From JACRCT01 sp049841135 (GTDB lineage Bacteria > Myxococcota > Myxococcia > Myxococcales > UBA5297), in NCBI GenBank assembly GCA_049841135.1, contig JASGHK010000004.1:496001-560000 (forward strand): DNA of 64,000 nucleotides, given 5' to 3'. Below, piece by piece: positions 18,060 through 26,362 of this stretch (position 1 is its first letter; every line of letters begins with the position of its first letter). A program made the position numbers and the translations under genes. The notes under the pieces are model-generated. The model saw nothing but the letters and a program-made list of their open reading frames with translations. It was not told the origin of the DNA and ran no database searches.

Positions 18060-18329
18060 ATGAAGCGCTTGAACCTCCTCATCCGCAGCGAAGAAGGCCA
18101 GGGCATGACGGAGTACATCATCATCGTCGCCCTCATCGCCATCGCTGCCATTGCGGTCATCACACTCTACGGACAGCAGCTGCGCGCGCTCTTCGCGGCC
18201 TCCGCGAACGCGATGGGCGGACAGGAGATGAACGCCAATGCCGCCGCTGCCGGTGGTGGTTACAAGCGTTCAGCGGCGGAGCGCAAGGGCGTCGCGAACT
18301 TCGGGACCAACTCCTTCCAGCACGAGTAG
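18060..18329 (+). CDS. Flp-type (type IVb) pilin-like protein
   Basis: An 89-residue prepilin. The start is ATG 18060 behind GAGAGGAAGG. The leader MKRLNLLIRSEEG is followed by a processing site G|QGMTEY, with Glu at +5 and Tyr at +6, as in Flp/Fap pilins cut by TadV-type peptidases. A single 23-residue hydrophobic helix (IIIVALIAIAAIAVITLYG) follows, then a short Ala/Gly-rich tail. No tad assembly genes are in the window, so the gene is an orphan here. A strong hairpin terminator lies 27 nt after the stop, suggesting a monocistronic, possibly highly expressed unit. Confidence 0.88.
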   Translation: MKRLNLLIRSEEGQGMTEYIIIVALIAIAAIAVITLYGQQLRALFAASANAMGGQEMNANAAAAGGGYKRSAAERKGVANFGTNSFQHE

Positions 18330-18356
18330 TCCCACACAGCCCTCTCGTCTTTCTCT

Positions 18357-18382
18357 GGCTTCCGGGCGCGCGCCCGGAAGCC
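18357..18382. terminator. Strong factor-independent terminator of the pilin gene
   Basis: A perfect 13-bp inverted repeat (GGCTTCCGGGCGC with GCGCCCGGAAGCC) is followed by GTTTTCGTTTC. It sits between the convergent pilin and DUF3109-like genes and could serve both strands. Confidence 0.85.
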
Positions 18383-18391
18383 GTTTTCGTT

Positions 18392-19105
18392 TCAGCCGTG
18401 GGCCGACCGGGCCAGCGCCTGCGCGAAGCCCTTGCCGAACGCCCAATCCAGATCCCCCCGCAGTGACTCGGTGAGCAGCGGGAGGTGGGGATCGCTCAGG
18501 CACGGGTAACGCCTCGGCGGATGCGCTCCAACCAGCCGGAACGTCGTTCGCGAGACCAGCGTCAGCGCAGTGCGGCCCTGCCCGAGGTCCACGACGATCA
18601 ACGGGAAGAGCCGGCAGCTCAGAGGCTGGAGATCGGACTGGTCCACGCCCAGTCGCCGGGCGATCCGGTGAAGCCTGCAGCGGATGCGGCCGTCGCCGTC
18701 GATGGTGGAGCAGACGCAGCGGCCCCCGGGCCTGGTCAGGTGTCCGTCCTCGCACCAGCCTTCGGGCAGGTCCGCCTTGGCGATGCGGCGCAGCCTTCGC
18801 TGCTCGCTCCCATCGAGCGCCACCTCGGCGTCGGCGCAGCAGCTGCGCCAAGGGCCACGTCCAGCACGGGGCGCGCAGCGCTCCGCCACGCAGCCGAACC
18901 GCTGGGTGAGCAGGTCACGGTCGACGAGGACTCCGCCGACCATGACAATCTTCCCTGCCGACATGCGGCGCAGCAGCCATCCGTCCCAGCCGCCCGAGAG
19001 GTCCGCTCGGGCCTCGTGACCGGCGTCGGCGTCCTCGCCGGAGGAGCTGCGCAGCCAGGCTCGCAGCCGGGGATTGGGCTTGAAGTTACGAGTCGTCGTT
19101 TTCAC
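18392..19105 (-). CDS. DUF3109/YkgJ-like cysteine-cluster protein
   Basis: A 237-residue protein with cysteines arranged as in DUF3109/YkgJ-type proteins thought to bind zinc or an iron-sulfur cluster: CVAERCAPRAGRGPWRSCCAD, then GRCVCSTIDGDGRIRCRLHRIA, then LQPLSCRLFPL near residues 170-182, which corresponds to the family's KPxSCHLYP signature. No signal peptide or membrane segment. The biochemical role of the family is unknown. It starts at ATG 19105 and is divergent from ruvC. Confidence 0.7.
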   Translation of the reverse strand: MKTTTRNFKPNPRLRAWLRSSSGEDADAGHEARADLSGGWDGWLLRRMSAGKIVMVGGVLVDRDLLTQRFGCVAERCAPRAGRGPWRSCCADAEVALDGSEQRRLRRIAKADLPEGWCEDGHLTRPGGRCVCSTIDGDGRIRCRLHRIARRLGVDQSDLQPLSCRLFPLIVVDLGQGRTALTLVSRTTFRLVGAHPPRRYPCLSDPHLPLLTESLRGDLDWAFGKGFAQALARSAHG

Positions 19106-19285
19106 CCGGCCATCCTACCGTCCGGCACCGCTCCCGCGGCGGTTCCATCGCGACTCCTCGCCCCGTCGCGGCCGCCGTAGACATCCGTTCAGTATTCTCT
19201 TTGACCTGCGCGCGCAGTTGGGCGACTCTGCCCACCACGATTCCGGCCCGGAGCTTGGCATCCCTCCGGGCCGGAGCCTTCCTGC

Positions 19286-19795
19286 ATGCGCGTGCTCGGA
19301 ATCGATCCTGGAACGCAGTACCTGGGCATGGGCGTCGTCGAGCGCTTCGGCGGCCCCGCCACCCACGTCGCGCACTTCCTGCTGCAGCCCAAGGACTACG
19401 GCGAGCTGCCGGACAAGCTGGCGTACCTCTTCGAGAACATCACCGAAGTCATCCAGGTCTACAAGCCCGACGCGGTGGCGGTGGAAGGCGTCTTCCACGC
19501 CAAGAACGCCCGCTCGGCCATCGTGCTCGCCCACGCCCGCGGCGTGGCGCTGTTGTGCGCGGCGCGCTCCGACCTGCCGGTCTTCGAGTACCCGCCCTCG
19601 ACCGTGAAGAAGGCCGTCGGCGTCAGCAACTTCGCAGGCAAGGAAGCCGTCACCCGCATGGTCTGCACGCTCCTGCGGCTCGAAGAGGTGGAGCGCGCCG
19701 ACTGCGCCGACGCCCTGGCCATCGCGCTCTGCCACCTGAACCACGCCCTGCCCGCCCGGCCCGCCGGCGGCTACACCATCGTGAGGCGCTCGTGA
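19286..19795 (+). CDS. ruvC: Holliday junction resolvase RuvC
   Basis: A 169-residue endonuclease that cuts Holliday junctions symmetrically within the RuvABC resolvasome. The acidic active site is visible: D7 in LGIDPG, E67 in VAVEGVF, D139 and D142 in ADCADALA. The length is normal for the family. The stop codon overlaps the GTG start of ruvA (GTGA), indicating translational coupling. First gene of the ruvC-ruvA-ruvB operon. Confidence 0.97.
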   Translation: MRVLGIDPGTQYLGMGVVERFGGPATHVAHFLLQPKDYGELPDKLAYLFENITEVIQVYKPDAVAVEGVFHAKNARSAIVLAHARGVALLCAARSDLPVFEYPPSTVKKAVGVSNFAGKEAVTRMVCTLLRLEEVERADCADALAIALCHLNHALPARPAGGYTIVRRS

Positions 19796-20397
19796 TCGCT
19801 TCCCTGAACGGCCTGGTCGACTCCAAGTCCGGTGACGAGGCGGTGATCGACGTGGGCGGCGTCGGCTACCGCGTCTTCCTGTCGCTGCGCTCGCAGGCGC
19901 GGATGCCGGCCGAGGGCCAGAAGGTCAAGCTCCACGTCCGCACCGTGGTGCGCGAGGACGCCTTCGACCTCTACGGCTTCGTCACCAAGGACGAGGAGGA
20001 GCTGTTCCTGATGCTCACCTCCGTCTCCTCCATCGGGCCCAAGACGGCGATGAACGTCCTGTCGGGCATGGAGCCGGTGGAGCTGGCGCACGCCATCGCT
20101 GCGGGCGACCTGGCGCGGCTGACCAAGCTGCACGGCGTCGGCAAGAAGACCGCCGAGCGGCTGGTCGTGGAGCTCAAGGACAAGGTCAAGCCGCTGCTCG
20201 TCGCCGCGCCGGCGTTGCACGCCGTGGGCGCAGGCGCGCTGGCCGGGCTGCCGAGCGACCTGGTCTCGGCGCTGGTGAACCTGGGCTTCAAGGAGGCCAC
20301 CGCCGAGAAGGCCGCCGAGGCCGCCGCCCAGAAGCTGGGCCCCGACGCCAAGCTCGACGCACTCATTCGCGAGGCCCTGCGAGTCGCGAAGGGCTGA
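19792..20397 (+). CDS. ruvA: Holliday junction branch-migration protein RuvA
   Basis: The GTG at 19792 gives 201 residues starting IASLNGLVDSKSGDEAVIDVGGVGYRV, the OB-fold domain I. Domain II has two helix-hairpin-helix motifs, TSVSSIGPKTAMNVLSG and LHGVGKKTAERLVVEL. The C-terminal domain III (SALVNLGFKEATAEKA) contacts RuvB. It binds the four-way junction as a tetramer. It overlaps ruvC by 4 nt and ends 19 nt before ruvB. Confidence 0.97.
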   Translation: MIASLNGLVDSKSGDEAVIDVGGVGYRVFLSLRSQARMPAEGQKVKLHVRTVVREDAFDLYGFVTKDEEELFLMLTSVSSIGPKTAMNVLSGMEPVELAHAIAAGDLARLTKLHGVGKKTAERLVVELKDKVKPLLVAAPALHAVGAGALAGLPSDLVSALVNLGFKEATAEKAAEAAAQKLGPDAKLDALIREALRVAKG

Positions 20398-20416
20398 ACC
20401 CGGGAACCGATAGGCC

Positions 20417-21451
<1,035 letters not shown>

Positions 21452-21473
21452 CGAGCGAACGCCGAGGTCCCGC

Positions 21474-22118
21474 GTGGACGAGCGAAGCAGCGCGGCCGTC
21501 GCCACGAAGTGGCTGTCCCTGGGGATGGTCGCCATCGGCGCCGTCTACGTCGTCCTCATCGCCTACGGCATCGCGACCGCCGAGCCGGGCACCGGACGCA
21601 TCCGGGACTCGGTCCGCATCCTGATGGAGCTGGTGACGATGGCCGCGGGCGTCGTCCTGATGGCGCTCGGCGCAGCCCTGCACCTCTGGCTCGAATCGCG
21701 GCGCCTGCTGACGCTCCTGGGCGCGCTCTTTCTGACCGCGTGCGGCACCGTGACCTGCGGCGTGCACTTCGTCTCCCTGACCGTGGCCGACGCGCTCGTG
21801 CGTGCGAACCCCGGCCTCGAGCCGCTGCTGACGCTGGGCTGGCCCTCGGTGCTCATGTCCCTGGACATCCTGGCGTGGGACCTGCTCTTCGGGCTGGGGT
21901 TCCTACTCCTCGGATGGGCGCTGATCGGCGCAGGCGGGAGGGCCGTGGGCGCGCTCATGGTGGCCTCCGGCGCCTTGTCGATCGCGGGGCTCATCGCCCT
22001 GCCCCTGGGCATGATGCAGGTCCGCTTCGTCGGCGTGTTCGGCTACACGGTCTTGCCGGTCGTCGCGTGCGGGCTGCTGGTCCGCTTCGCCGGCAAGCCG
22101 CTCGATGGCTCTCCTTGA
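21474..22118 (+). CDS. Polytopic membrane protein, unknown
   Basis: A 214-residue protein from GTG 21474, 22 nt after ruvB. It has about six or seven hydrophobic segments (for example LGMVAIGAVYVVLIAYGI, LVTMAAGVVLMALGAAL, LLTLLGALFLTACGTV, LLFGLGFLLLGWALIG, VGALMVASGALSIAGLIAL). The topology and the VHFVSLTVAD segment recall DUF4386-like or heat-shock-related small integral membrane proteins, but I cannot name the family. It may be co-transcribed with ruvCAB without a functional link. Confidence 0.65.
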   Translation: MDERSSAAVATKWLSLGMVAIGAVYVVLIAYGIATAEPGTGRIRDSVRILMELVTMAAGVVLMALGAALHLWLESRRLLTLLGALFLTACGTVTCGVHFVSLTVADALVRANPGLEPLLTLGWPSVLMSLDILAWDLLFGLGFLLLGWALIGAGGRAVGALMVASGALSIAGLIALPLGMMQVRFVGVFGYTVLPVVACGLLVRFAGKPLDGSP

Positions 22119-22154
22119 TACCTTGCGCACGTCGGACCACGACTAGGAGGGGCC

Positions 22155-23075
22155 TTGCGAAGACACCTGCTACGGCTGGCCGTCGTCCTGCCGCTGCTCG
22201 CTCACGGCGAGGCCTTCGGGGCAGGGCAAGGGAAGGTCCGACCTTCGGTCCCGGCGCCCTCCGTCAACCTCGCGCTCATCCACCTCGGCGGAAAGGGGCG
22301 GGCCCAGGACCGCGTTTACAACGGCTCCGCGGAGCTCACGAAGCTCATGAAGCTGGGCCGGGATGCAATCCCTCTCCTCATCGACCTGATCGACGACGAG
22401 ACCGAAATCCCGCCAGGTGGGGATGGCGGCGTCGACCTCTTCTTCCCCCTTCACATCGGCGACGTCGCGCTGCTTCTCTTGCAGGACCTTTTCACCGACT
22501 CGGACTGGAGTTCGATGACGGTGACGGTCTTCGACTTCCCGCCTTCGAAGACCGCATCGCCCACCGGCTCGACCGAGACCGGTGCCCAGCGCTTCCAGCG
22601 GCCGTGCGACTTGACGAAGCGCAAGACCCTCAAGGCGAAGTGGCAGCGCTTCTGGAAAGAGAAAGGCGATCGCGTCGCCTGGGACCCGGATTCCGCCTGC
22701 TTCCGGGTGAGCGACGCTCCTCTTGCGGTCCGCCCCGAGGAGCCCTGCCGGATTCTCGGCTGGAGCCTCGCAAAGGCCGAGCCGGTCGGGAGGCTCTTCC
22801 CAGCCGTCGGCTCCGGAGGCGAGCTCTCCGGGCTGGTCGTCACGGATACGCGCGAGCCGTCGGTCCTCGGCCTGTTGCACCTTCGGGACGGAGACGTCGT
22901 GCTGAGCGTGAACGGCCGGCCGACGTCCGGCCTGGGGACGTTCGATCCCCAGGTGCTCGGGGTTGCCCTCCGGGAAGCTCCGAAGGCCGGAAGAATCGAC
23001 CTCGTCGTGGAGCGCGCCTACCGGGAGGCTCGCTGGACCTGCGAGCTCCTGGAAGGCCCCATCCAACGGCCGTGA
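22155..23075 (+). CDS. Secreted protein with C-terminal PDZ-like domain
   Basis: The frame starts with TTG at 22155, chosen because AGGAGGGG precedes it at ideal spacing and it yields a signal peptide (LRRHLLRLAVVLPLLAHGEAFGAG). The mature part contains an HEAT-like helical region (LTKLMKLGRDAIPLLIDLIDD) and a Trp-containing central segment. Residues about 205-295 then resemble the GspC/PDZ fold: GRLFPAVGSGGELSGLVV, LHLRDGDVVLSVNGRPTSG and a closing strand. Proteins like this are found in the periplasm of Myxococcota. Convergent with the lipoprotein at 23089, with which it shares a terminator-like palindrome. Confidence 0.7.
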   Translation: MRRHLLRLAVVLPLLAHGEAFGAGQGKVRPSVPAPSVNLALIHLGGKGRAQDRVYNGSAELTKLMKLGRDAIPLLIDLIDDETEIPPGGDGGVDLFFPLHIGDVALLLLQDLFTDSDWSSMTVTVFDFPPSKTASPTGSTETGAQRFQRPCDLTKRKTLKAKWQRFWKEKGDRVAWDPDSACFRVSDAPLAVRPEEPCRILGWSLAKAEPVGRLFPAVGSGGELSGLVVTDTREPSVLGLLHLRDGDVVLSVNGRPTSGLGTFDPQVLGVALREAPKAGRIDLVVERAYREARWTCELLEGPIQRP

Positions 23076-23095
23076 CCGCCCGCCCGCCTCACGGC
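23069..23095. terminator. Hairpin spanning two convergent stop codons
   Basis: GCCGTGA (23069-23075) is complementary to TCACGGC (23089-23095). The stem includes the stop codons of both convergent genes, with a 13-nt GC-rich loop. Confidence 0.45.
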
Positions 23096-24672
23096 GCCGG
23101 CGGGCTCGCCAGGTTTCGCGGCACCGACGGCGTCGCCGTGGCGAAGTCCGCGCTCGAGTCCCCGGTGTCCTGGCCATTGCCCGCGGAGCCACCCGGCTTT
23201 CGCTCCAGGCTCGCGTCGGTGTTGGAGGACGTCTGGTTGTTGTGCGGGTTCTGGGCCGCCGCGCCTTCGCAGATATAGGCGACCGAGCAGGTCGTGAGCG
23301 TCGTCTGGGTCGTGGTGTCGTAGGAGAAGCAGACGGAGTCGATGACCATGTTGCCGTGGTAGAGCACCACGCTCGCCGCGTCGGGGATGCCGACGGAGAA
23401 GGTCCCGTCCGGGCTGACGGCGCCGTTGTAGGCCGGCACGGTGGAGTTGGCGAACAGGATGTGCCCGCTGGGCGGGATGGTCTGTCCGCCGCCCGAGAAG
23501 CGCGTGGCCAGCGACGTGGTGCCGCACTGGGTGACGTCGGTGTTGGCGGAGCGGGCCTTCAGCACCCAGGTGCTGTCGAACACCACGGAGCCGGGGGTCG
23601 GGTTGTAGAGCTCGACGAACTCGTCGTTGCCCCCGTTGTCGCCCCGCGTCTGCACCTGGCTGATCACCAGGCGGTCGGTGCACACGCCGGTGGCGGAGCA
23701 CATCGCGCCGACGCAGTCGCGGTCGGAGAGGCATCGCTTGCCGCTGGCGCACTTGGAGCAGGTCGGCCCGCCGCAGTCGACGTCGGTCTCCTCGAAGTCC
23801 TGCTGCCGGTTGGCGCAGGGCGGGGCGAGGCAGGTTCCGGCGGCGACGTCGCACGTCGCCCCGGGCACCGCGCTGCAGTCGGCGTCGGCCAGGCACTGCA
23901 CGCACTGGTGGTTGGCGCTGCAGCGCGGCGTGGACGGCGGGCAGTCGGCGTCGAGCTGGCAGCCAAAGCAGTTGCCGTTGGCGTCGCACGAGGTGCCGCC
24001 GTTGCTCGAGCATGGCGTCCCCGCGGGCTTGTGGGTCTGAACCGGGACGCCGTTGGCGCAGGCGCCGACGTTGCACTCGTTCTGGTCCGCCGGAACATCG
24101 AGATCGTCGGCCGCGCTCCTCGTCCCTCCCGCCCCGTCACAGAGGACCACCAGGCAGTCGCCCGCCATCTGCATCATCACCGCCACGCCGTCGGCGACGT
24201 TCTCCAGGGCACAGCAGTTCTGGACGCAGACCGCAGCCGCGCACTCACCGCCTGGGGCCGGGCAGTCGACCGGATCGCTGCACGAGGCGGCGCATACGCT
24301 CGCGTCAGGCGATCCCACGCCGGCGTCGGTGCTCGCCGTCGAGGCGTCGGGCGGCTCGACTGAGGAGGCGTCCTGCTGCGAAAGCGCCGCGTCGATGGAC
24401 GGTTCGGCCGAGGCGTCCTGCGGCTCGGCGGCGGCATCGGTTGCTTCGTTCGAAGCGTCGCCGAGCTGGGTCGAGGCATCGTCGGGCTGCGTCGAGGCGT
24501 CGATCGTCTCCAGCGAAGCGTCGTCGGCCCCGGAGGAGGCATCGACCCTGACGAGCGCGGCGTCGCCCCGCTCCTGCCCCACGTCGCCGGTTTCCACCGG
24601 CGGATTCCCTCCGCACGCCGCTGCGATCAAGATGAGCGACGAAGCCGCGAGCGCATGCAGTCTGGAATCCAT
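23089..24672 (-). CDS. Lipoprotein with Cys-rich modules and a lamin-tail domain
   Basis: From ATG 24672 (AGGAG upstream) the product is about 527 residues. The signal ends ASSLILIAAACGG (lipobox). Residues 35-135 are a low-complexity linker built on repeats of (E/S)xDAS. A Cys-rich part follows with CxxDADCxxxxPxC modules (CFGCQLDADCPPSTPRCSAN, CVQCLADADCSAVPGATC). The C-terminal 170 residues are a lamin-tail domain, seen from LVISQVQTRGDNGGNDEFVE through FVELYNPTPG and WVLKARSAN. This architecture is common in Myxococcota surface lipoproteins. The role is unknown, possibly adhesion or cell-envelope organisation. Confidence 0.82.
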   Translation of the reverse strand: MDSRLHALAASSLILIAAACGGNPPVETGDVGQERGDAALVRVDASSGADDASLETIDASTQPDDASTQLGDASNEATDAAAEPQDASAEPSIDAALSQQDASSVEPPDASTASTDAGVGSPDASVCAASCSDPVDCPAPGGECAAAVCVQNCCALENVADGVAVMMQMAGDCLVVLCDGAGGTRSAADDLDVPADQNECNVGACANGVPVQTHKPAGTPCSSNGGTSCDANGNCFGCQLDADCPPSTPRCSANHQCVQCLADADCSAVPGATCDVAAGTCLAPPCANRQQDFEETDVDCGGPTCSKCASGKRCLSDRDCVGAMCSATGVCTDRLVISQVQTRGDNGGNDEFVELYNPTPGSVVFDSTWVLKARSANTDVTQCGTTSLATRFSGGGQTIPPSGHILFANSTVPAYNGAVSPDGTFSVGIPDAASVVLYHGNMVIDSVCFSYDTTTQTTLTTCSVAYICEGAAAQNPHNNQTSSNTDASLERKPGGSAGNGQDTGDSSADFATATPSVPRNLASPPAP

Positions 24673-24825
24673 CCGCGAAACTCCTCTGGGAGAAGTGGAC
24701 GCACGCTGAACGTGCGCGGCGCGGAATATCGCACCCGAGGCTTGTGGGGTCCATGACCGCCATCGCGCGCACAGGCTCCAACGAAGGCCGGAGCCACGCC
24801 CGCGACGTGATACACGTGCAGCCGC

Positions 24826-26103
24826 ATGCGCCGCGAGCTGAACGAGATCGAGTACTTCAACTGGTGCGTCGGCCAGCCCTACAACATGGTGGTGGCCGTC
24901 CGGGTCCGCGGTGAGCTCAGCCCCGACCGCCTGCGTGAGGCCCTGGCCAAGGCGCAAGAGCGCCATCCCCTCCTGGCGGTCAACACCGAGATCGGCCCGC
25001 GCGGCCTCCCCTGGTTCGACTCCGAAGGGGTCGATCCCATCCCGCTGACGGTCGTCGAGCGGGCCGACCCGGAGCAGGCGCAGCGGCTGATGGAGTCCGA
25101 GCTCACCTCGCGCTTCGCGATGGACCAGCCCGGCGCCCCTCGCCTGCCGCTGATGCGCGTCTGCCTCTTCCTGCCGCGCGAGCCTCACCAACCGGCCGAC
25201 CTGGTCTTCACTGTCCAGCACGTCGTCGCCGACGGCCTGTCGATGGTCTTCTTGGTCCGCGACCTCCTGCACTTCATGGAGCATCCGGACGAACCGGTGA
25301 CGGTCCTCGACGCGCCCGCCAAGTCGGACGATCTGTTGCCGCGGCGGGTCCGCCGCTTCGTTCCCCGGACGGCCCTCCTCTTCCGGCTCGCGCTCTGGCT
25401 CGCGCACGCCTACGTGTGGCTGCGCTTCGGCAGCCGGCCACAGGCGGCCAAACAGCTCGTGCACCACCATCTCTCGTGGGCGCTGTCGCCGGACGAGACT
25501 GCGCGACTGCGCGCACGGGCCAAGGCCGAAGGCGTCTCGGTGCAATCCGCGATCTGCACCGCCTTCCTCCCGGGCTTCCCCGCCATCCACACGCCGGTGA
25601 GCCTGCGCTTGGCGCTCGCCAGGCCGGTGGGCGAGTCGGTGGGCCTCTACGTCGGCGCGGCCGAGGTCAACTTGGAGTACCGGCCCGCGCGCAGCTTCTG
25701 GGACAACGCCCGCCGCTTCCATCGCCGCCTGCGCAAGGCGATGCGCAACCCGTTCGCCCTCTTCTTCCTCTTCTCGAAGGCCGTCCCCGCCCCACTGGTC
25801 CAGCGGCTCGGCAGCCTCATGCTCCGCATCGCCGCGGGTACCCACCAACCCTTTGCCGTCACCAACCTCGGCCAACTCGACGGCAGCGGCCTGCAGCTCC
25901 AGACGACCACACTCCAGATCGAGTCCTTCGTCGGCGCGGTCACCGGCATCGTCGATTCGAGCGTGCTCACCGTCTACACCATCGGCGGGAGCATGAAGCT
26001 CAACCTGCTGGCCAGCGAGTCGGGGCCGGAGGCGACCGCGGTCAGGGACGAGGCCCAGCGGGCCGTCGCACGACTTCTCGACGCGGCCGGCCGACTGCCC
26101 TAG
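24826..26103 (+). CDS. Condensation/acyltransferase-fold protein (chloramphenicol-acetyltransferase-like)
   Basis: A 425-residue protein of the two-domain CoA-dependent acyltransferase superfamily that includes NRPS condensation domains, PapA and wax-ester synthases. The N-terminal half has LSPDRLREALAKAQERHPLLAV and the active-site region FTVQHVVADGLSMVFLVRD. The usual HHxxxDG is QHxxxDG, which keeps the catalytic second His and the Asp. A hydrophobic, basic segment (about 185-205) may touch the membrane. C-terminal FAVTNLGQLDG resembles the DFGWG-position loop. It stands alone without NRPS partners, so an O- or N-acyl transfer onto a lipid or polyketide-like alcohol is the most that can be said. 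Confidence 0.78.
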   Translation: MRRELNEIEYFNWCVGQPYNMVVAVRVRGELSPDRLREALAKAQERHPLLAVNTEIGPRGLPWFDSEGVDPIPLTVVERADPEQAQRLMESELTSRFAMDQPGAPRLPLMRVCLFLPREPHQPADLVFTVQHVVADGLSMVFLVRDLLHFMEHPDEPVTVLDAPAKSDDLLPRRVRRFVPRTALLFRLALWLAHAYVWLRFGSRPQAAKQLVHHHLSWALSPDETARLRARAKAEGVSVQSAICTAFLPGFPAIHTPVSLRLALARPVGESVGLYVGAAEVNLEYRPARSFWDNARRFHRRLRKAMRNPFALFFLFSKAVPAPLVQRLGSLMLRIAAGTHQPFAVTNLGQLDGSGLQLQTTTLQIESFVGAVTGIVDSSVLTVYTIGGSMKLNLLASESGPEATAVRDEAQRAVARLLDAAGRLP

Positions 26104-26138
26104 CGCCTATATGATGTGGTGACTCACTGCGTCAGGGC

Positions 26139-26271
26139 GCTAACCCCCTGATTCGTGGTCGCTTTTTCGGCCTCGAAAAGGCGCCTGTTTTCAGGTGGTT
26201 ACGGGCACAGACCAAGCTCTGCCCCCTCGACAAGCTCGGGGTGTCGAACAGAGGAATATCCAGGGGTTAGC
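26139..26271. repeat. MITE/REP-like element with imperfect terminal inverted repeats
   Basis: GCTAACCCCCTG (26139-26150) and CAGGGGTTAGC (26261-26271) form imperfect inverted termini of a 133-bp non-coding stretch. Inside are two further dyads, around 26161-26190 (GCTTTTT/AAAAGGC) and 26227-26247 (TCGACA...TGTCGA around AAGCTCGGGG). No coding capacity. It fills most of the gap between 26103 and 26363. Confidence 0.6.
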
Positions 26272-26362
26272 TCCGCCGGAGCCAGGCGCCCCCATCCAGA
26301 CTCCTCGCCTTCGAGACCGGCGATGACCATCGCTCCCGGAAGACCTTCTCCCGGGAGACCCC

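Noticed and set aside
23089..25875. Very long minus-strand frame covering both the lamin-tail lipoprotein and the region opposite the acyltransferase
   Set aside because: The lipoprotein signal peptide and ribosome-binding site put the start at 24672; the upstream extension is antisense to the acyltransferase.
26104..26362. A small gene between the acyltransferase and the lytic transglycosylase
   Set aside because: The stretch consists of inverted repeats and has no start codon with a ribosome-binding site in an open frame.
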